This document shows positions 14,858 through 18,054 of a stretch of DNA of 18,054 nt, piece by piece. Each line of letters begins with the position of its first letter. Position 1 is the stretch's first letter. Origin of the DNA: Prevotella sp. UBA1378 (GTDB lineage Bacteria; Bacteroidota; Bacteroidia; Bacteroidales; Bacteroidaceae); assembly GCA_002305505.1 (NCBI GenBank), contig DBRC01000002.1, forward strand, positions 1 through 18,054. The letters are read 5' to 3'. Under the pieces are notes generated by a model that had not been told where the DNA came from, did no database searches, and saw nothing but the letters and a program-made list of their open reading frames with translations. Position numbers and translations under genes: made by a program.

Positions 14858-15463
14858 TCAGCTCCTGTCCATGAGTGCAGATGTCCTGACGCGGCTTAAT
14901 GTCTCGGGGGTCATCTGCAGGTAGCTGGCTATATACACCAACGGCGCCCGCAACACCAGCTGGGGCTGTAGCTTCACCAGCTTCATATAGCGGTCTTGTG
15001 CCGTTTCGAACCGCAACATATCGGCATGTACCTGACTGAGAATCAGCGATTCCTCCAATATCTTACGATATAGTATCTGTATGTTCACGCTCTTCATCGC
15101 CACCTGCTCCAGCAACTGGCGGGGCATGGCATATATCAGCGTAGGCTCAAGGGCCGATATCTGCAACTTTGTCGGTTGCTCCTTAAACAGGCTTTCTATC
15201 GACATTACAATGGTGTTTTCGGTTGTCATATACTCGGTAACCTCTTTGCCATTCTTAAAATAAAACTCGCGCACCAGTCCTTTCACGATCCAATAGATAT
15301 AGGTGCACGTGTCACCTTCGCTCAGAATTTTCTCGCCCTTCTGAAATTTCATGGGGATAAGCACACTCTCAAGGATGTCGAGCTCATCATGTGTCATCGT
15401 ACTATAACGGCGCGCTAATTCGCGGGCTACGTCGCGAGTGGTCAATCCGATACTGGTCATCAT
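14858..15463 (-). CDS. Crp/Fnr-family transcriptional regulator
   Basis: A 201-residue regulator with an N-terminal cyclic-nucleotide-binding-type beta-barrel (about 28-120, with FQKGEKILSEGDTCTYIYWIVKG in two adjoining parts), a long dimerisation helix (about 120-160) and a compact C-terminal helix-turn-helix (about 171-194; IASYLQMTPETLSRVR). The residues that bind cAMP in E. coli Crp are not evident, and no cysteine cluster for an Fnr iron-sulphur centre is present, so the ligand is unknown. This short form is common in Bacteroidota. Two adjacent ATG codons (15463, 15460) could serve as start. It follows lepA by 38 bp without a visible TAnnTTTG box, so it is probably read from the lepA promoter. 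It converges on the AraC-type regulator. Confidence 0.87.
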   Translation of the reverse strand: MMTSIGLTTRDVARELARRYSTMTHDELDILESVLIPMKFQKGEKILSEGDTCTYIYWIVKGLVREFYFKNGKEVTEYMTTENTIVMSIESLFKEQPTKLQISALEPTLIYAMPRQLLEQVAMKSVNIQILYRKILEESLILSQVHADMLRFETAQDRYMKLVKLQPQLVLRAPLVYIASYLQMTPETLSRVRTSALMDRS

Positions 15464-15501
15464 CTTTCAATTTAGGTTGGATTTTCAGTTTGTTCAGTTT
15501 C

Positions 15502-17283
15502 TCAATCGAGTTTAAGCACGGCAAGGAATGCTTTCTGCGGCACTTCCACATTGCCTATTTGCTTCATCCGCTTCTTTCCGCGCTTCTGCTTCTCCAGCAG
15601 TTTCCGCTTACGGCTCACGTCGCCTCCGTAGCATTTAGCCGTAACGTCCTTACGCACGCACTTTATGGTCTCGCGAGCTATGATTTTCGCACCGATTGCC
15701 GCTTGTATAGCGATGTCGAACTGCTGGCGGGGTATCAGTTCCTTCAGCTTTTCACACATGCGGCGGCCGAAAGTTACGGCATTGTCCTGGTGGGTAAGCG
15801 TAGACAAGGCATCAACCGGCTCGCCGTTCAGCAGGATGTCGAGCTTGGCCAACCTTGACGGCCGGAAACAGTCTACATGATAGTCGAACGACGCGTACCC
15901 CTTCGAGATGCTCTTCAGCTTATCATAGAAATCGATGACGATTTCGCCCAGAGGCAGCATGAAATGCAGCTCAATACGGTTGCCGCTCACATACTGCTGG
16001 TCGATGAGTTCGCCGCGCTTATCAAGGCATAATGTCATTATCGGCCCGATATAATCGGCCGAGGTGATAATCGAGGCACGTATGTAAGGCTCCTCAATAT
16101 GGTCTATCATCGTCTGGTCGGGCAGTCCCGACGGGTTGTGCACCTCTTTCACGCCGCCCTGCTTGTCGTAACACATATAGGTAACATTGGGAACCGTCGT
16201 GATGACGTCCATGTTAAACTCGCGATCAAGGCGTTCCTGCACTATCTCCATGTGCAACAAACCGAGGAAACCGCAACGGAACCCGAAGCCGAGGGCTATG
16301 GACGTCTCGGGCATGAAAGTGAGCGAGGCATCGTTCAGCTGCAGCTTTTCCAGCGATGCACGCAGGTTCTCATACTCGGACGGCTCGATGGGATAAACAC
16401 CGGCGAACACCATGGGCTTTACCTCTTGGAATCCTTCGATTGCCTGCGCACACGGCGCTCCCACATGGGTGATGGTATCTCCCACCTTTACTTCCTTGGC
16501 ATCCTTGATACCGCTTATGATGTAGCCCACTTCGCCTGTGGACAACTGGCTGCGGGGTATCATATCCATCTTCAGCACGCCGATTTCATCGGCATCGTAT
16601 TCCTTGCCTGTATTAAAGAACTTCACCTTGTCGCCCTTCCGTATCGTACCGTTCTCTATCTTGAAATAAGCGATGATACCGCGGAAGGAATTAAATACCG
16701 AGTCGAAGATCAAAGCCTGCAACGGTGCTTTTTCGTCGCCTACGGGATGGGGAATCCTTTCAACTACGGCGCCCAGTATTTGTTCTACTCCGTCGCCCGT
16801 CTTGCCTGAAGCACGGATGATATCCCCACGGTCGCACCCGATCAAGTCTACTATTTCATCCTCCACCTCGTCGGGCATGGCCGAGGGCATGTCGATTTTA
16901 TTAATTACCGGGATTATCTCCAGATTGTGGTCGATGGCCATATACAAATTCGAAATAGTCTGCGCCTGTACGCCTTGCGTCGCATCAACCACGAGCAGGG
17001 CACCCTCGCATGCCGCTATACTCCGGGACACTTCATAGGAAAAATCGACATGCCCCGGCGTATCAATCAGGTTGAGTATATACTTCTCGCCCTTGTAGGT
17101 ATATTCCATTTGTATGGCATGGCTTTTAATGGTTATCCCCCGTTCGCGCTCCAGGTCCATATCATCAAGCATCTGCCCTCCGGTTATTTGTATGGTTTTT
17201 GTGAATTCAAGCATTCGGTCGGCAAGCGTCGACTTGCCATGATCGATATGGGCAATAATACAGAAATTTCTTATATGATTCAT
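15502..17283 (-). CDS. lepA: Elongation factor 4 (LepA), ribosomal GTPase
   Basis: A 593-residue translational GTPase. LepA/EF4 binds ribosomes, with roles in back-translocation, initiation or small-subunit maturation proposed in other bacteria. Motifs: G1 AHIDHGKST (11-19), G2 ERGITIKS (47-54), G3 DTPGH (74-78), G4 NKID (128-131). The EF4-specific C-terminal domain carries YGGDVSRKRKLLEKQKRGKK and ends at the usual place. The start is ATG 17283, giving MNHIRNFCIIAHID as in other Bacteroidales. The frame stays open 66 codons further upstream, but that extension runs antisense through the lipoprotein gene and across both promoters and has no LepA character. It is intact, full length, and leads the unit with the Crp-type gene. 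Confidence 0.97.
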   Translation of the reverse strand: MNHIRNFCIIAHIDHGKSTLADRMLEFTKTIQITGGQMLDDMDLERERGITIKSHAIQMEYTYKGEKYILNLIDTPGHVDFSYEVSRSIAACEGALLVVDATQGVQAQTISNLYMAIDHNLEIIPVINKIDMPSAMPDEVEDEIVDLIGCDRGDIIRASGKTGDGVEQILGAVVERIPHPVGDEKAPLQALIFDSVFNSFRGIIAYFKIENGTIRKGDKVKFFNTGKEYDADEIGVLKMDMIPRSQLSTGEVGYIISGIKDAKEVKVGDTITHVGAPCAQAIEGFQEVKPMVFAGVYPIEPSEYENLRASLEKLQLNDASLTFMPETSIALGFGFRCGFLGLLHMEIVQERLDREFNMDVITTVPNVTYMCYDKQGGVKEVHNPSGLPDQTMIDHIEEPYIRASIITSADYIGPIMTLCLDKRGELIDQQYVSGNRIELHFMLPLGEIVIDFYDKLKSISKGYASFDYHVDCFRPSRLAKLDILLNGEPVDALSTLTHQDNAVTFGRRMCEKLKELIPRQQFDIAIQAAIGAKIIARETIKCVRKDVTAKCYGGDVSRKRKLLEKQKRGKKRMKQIGNVEVPQKAFLAVLKLD

Positions 17284-17308
17284 TTTTTCTCGTCTCGTCT
17301 TTAAGTTG

Positions 17309-17316
17309 CAAAAATA
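17309..17316 (-). promoter_or_regulatory. -7 box of lepA
   Basis: On the minus strand this reads TATTTTTG, a match to TAnnTTTG, 25 bp before the lepA ATG. Transcription should start near 17302. No TTTG is present at the -33 position, which would fall at 17337-17340 and overlap that of the divergent lipoprotein promoter. Confidence 0.55.
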
Positions 17317-17320
17317 AGAA

Positions 17321-17358
17321 AAAAAAATGAGATTACCCATATTTACACTCATTTTTTT
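17321..17358. repeat. Symmetric A/T-tract inverted repeat between divergent promoters
   Basis: AAAAAAATGAG (17321-17331) and CTCATTTTTTT (17348-17358) form a perfect 11-bp inverted repeat with a 16-bp centre. The lepA -7 box lies just left of it and the lipoprotein -7 box just right, so the region is almost two-fold symmetric. A shared regulator or an intrinsically bent spacer would fit; neither is shown. Confidence 0.7.
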
Positions 17359-17359
17359 G

Positions 17360-17367
17360 TAACTTTG
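17360..17367 (+). promoter_or_regulatory. -7 box of the lipoprotein gene
   Basis: TAACTTTG matches TAnnTTTG and lies 25 bp before ATG 17393; transcription should start near 17374. The expected -33 site (17336-17339, CCCA) is not a match. Confidence 0.6.
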
Positions 17368-17392
17368 CAGATGATTTAAATATTTACCTGCA

Positions 17393-17785
17393 ATGAGAAA
17401 GATTTTGATTGCCTTTTCTACGGCCCTATTGCTCACGGCATGCCAGGAATCCTTAGAGGAGAAATGCGCCCGCGAGGCCAAAACGTATACGGAAAAGAAG
17501 TGCCCGGCGCCGATAAACGAGAATACACAGATAGACAGCCTTACCTTTGACGCCCCTACCCATACCTTGCATTACCACTACACGCTGAGCGGCAATGCAG
17601 ACAACAAGCAATTAATGGAAAGCATCAATCCGAGGCAAGTCTTAATCGAAGAGGTGAAGAATGCCACGGCCATGAAATTATACAAAGAGGCCGGATATAA
17701 TTTTTCGTATACTTACCGGTCAAAAAAGAATCCGGGCGAGATTCTTTTCGAAACAACTGTCACACGGAAAGATTATATTGAGTAA
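17393..17785 (+). CDS. Small lipoprotein, function unknown
   Basis: A 130-residue exported protein. The type II signal peptide is clear: MRKILIAFSTALLL then the lipobox LTAC, placing the lipidated cysteine at residue 17. The mature protein of 114 residues begins CQESLEEK; acidic residues just after the cysteine resemble the surface-export signal described for Bacteroidota lipoproteins, so display on the outer face is possible. A second cysteine pair could form from Cys25 and Cys37. The rest looks like a small alpha/beta domain with alternating strands (THTLHYHYTLSG, FSYTYRSK, ILFETTVTRKD). I do not recognise a family with confidence. It diverges from lepA and probably ends at the hairpin at 17866-17889. 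Confidence 0.8.
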   Translation: MRKILIAFSTALLLTACQESLEEKCAREAKTYTEKKCPAPINENTQIDSLTFDAPTHTLHYHYTLSGNADNKQLMESINPRQVLIEEVKNATAMKLYKEAGYNFSYTYRSKKNPGEILFETTVTRKDYIE

Positions 17786-17865
17786 TCCAGCAACAGGGCT
17801 GTAAAGCTCTTGTATCTGTCCGTAACATTTCAGAACCAATCGGATATGATTATCAGCGCGATACT

Positions 17866-17889
17866 AAAACGCAAAAACCATGCGTTTTT
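17866..17889 (+). terminator. Probable terminator after the lipoprotein gene
   Basis: AAAACGCA (17866-17873), a 7-nt loop and TGCGTTTT (17881-17888), followed by one more T. The stem is AT-rich and 80 bp after the stop, so it is weaker than the one at 8580, but it is the only hairpin with a T-run in this stretch. Confidence 0.5.
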
Positions 17890-17962
17890 CCGGCCGTGGG
17901 ACAGAAGTTAAAAAAATCGCGATTCCAGCGAGGGCTATTGCAATAAAAATCAAACAGACCTG

Positions 17963-17974
17963 AGTTCGGGATAA
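17963..17974 (+). repeat. Intergenic motif AGTyCGGGrTAA, copy 3
   Basis: AGTTCGGGATAA matches the other two copies (8541 and 11983) over 12 bp with one transition from the copy at 11983. It lies on the same strand as they do, again in non-coding DNA. Confidence 0.45.
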
Positions 17975-18033
17975 GTAATTAAGTCTGCTGCAAGGGCATA
18001 AGGGAAAGCACCCCGGATGAAAAGTATTGCCGC

Positions 18034-18054
18034 CCTAAAGGCAAGCGGTGGGCA
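18034..18054 (-). repeat. Right copy of the repeat shared by both window ends
   Basis: This reads CCTAAAGGCA through GGTGGGCA on the plus strand and is the reverse complement of 6-26 with one mismatch. The sequence runs to the last base of the window, so the true repeat is probably longer. The segment TGCCGCC (from 18028) can pair with GGTGGGCA at the end with one bulge, so the element may be palindromic in part. Confidence 0.7.

Larger units (their letters stand above)
17786..18054. other. Non-coding tail of the window
   Basis: No convincing gene or RNA is visible in this 269-bp stretch. It holds the hairpin at 17866-17889, a third copy of the AGTyCGGGrTAA motif (17963-17974) and the right end repeat (18034-18054). 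The compositional impression is of intergenic repeat DNA. Confidence 0.6.

Noticed and set aside
17284..17481. 66-codon N-terminal extension of lepA
   Set aside because: It crosses both promoters and runs antisense into the lipoprotein gene; LepA proteins start at the MNHIRNF position.
17786..18054. Small structured RNA or tRNA in the right-hand non-coding stretch
   Set aside because: No cloverleaf, CCA-type end or recognisable RNA family pattern could be traced; only a terminator-like hairpin and repeats.
1..18054. CRISPR array, prophage or integrase-type system
   Set aside because: No regularly spaced repeats, no integrase, recombinase or transposase frame, and no phage structural genes were found on either strand.

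Overview
The window looks like chromosomal DNA from a member of the Bacteroidales (Bacteroidota), probably a gut or host-associated one. Three things point there. Most transcription units start from the Bacteroides-type promoter (TAnnTTTG at about -7, in two cases with TTTG at about -33 and a 20-nt spacer) and lack clear Shine-Dalgarno sequences. DUF4494, a family typical of this group, is present. So is a propeller / Y_Y_Y sensor fused to an AraC domain. Base composition is moderate, about half GC by eye. No rRNA, tRNA, CRISPR array, phage gene or transposase was seen. The two window ends carry inverted copies of the same 21-bp sequence (20 of 21 match), so this may be a whole contig that broke in a dispersed repeat.

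Layout. (1) 60-2499, minus strand: an operon read as membrane-anchored pseudokinase, DUF4494 protein, YggS-type PLP protein. (2) 2653-5109, plus strand: class I/II aminotransferase and an FtsX/LolC-type permease, 6 bp apart. (3) 5180-8501, plus strand: two tandem paralogous long-chain acyl-CoA ligases that overlap by 23 bp. They are driven by a well-formed promoter embedded in two palindromes of identical geometry, and end at a strong terminator followed by a 22-bp perfect inverted repeat. (4) 8775-14807: a divergent pair, a large secreted GH30 glycosidase (minus) and a membrane-spanning propeller / Y_Y_Y / AraC regulator (plus) that lacks the histidine kinase and receiver domains of a hybrid two-component system. 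No SusC/SusD pair is nearby. (5) 14858-17283, minus strand: lepA followed by a Crp/Fnr-type regulator. (6) 17393-17785, plus strand: a small lipoprotein diverging from lepA.

How the genes may work together. Blocks 1, 2 and 5 look like housekeeping or stress-related functions. Block 3 looks like fatty-acid activation under its own repressor or activator. Block 4 looks like a minimal glycan-response module in which the regulator senses a glycan product in the periplasm and controls the GH30 gene. These links are inferred from gene order and promoter architecture. The observations I rate most worth following are the paired palindromes at the ligase promoter, the kinase-less regulator paired with GH30, the fully degenerate pseudokinase, the symmetric lepA/lipoprotein divergent promoter, and the repeated AGTyCGGGrTAA motif in three intergenic regions.
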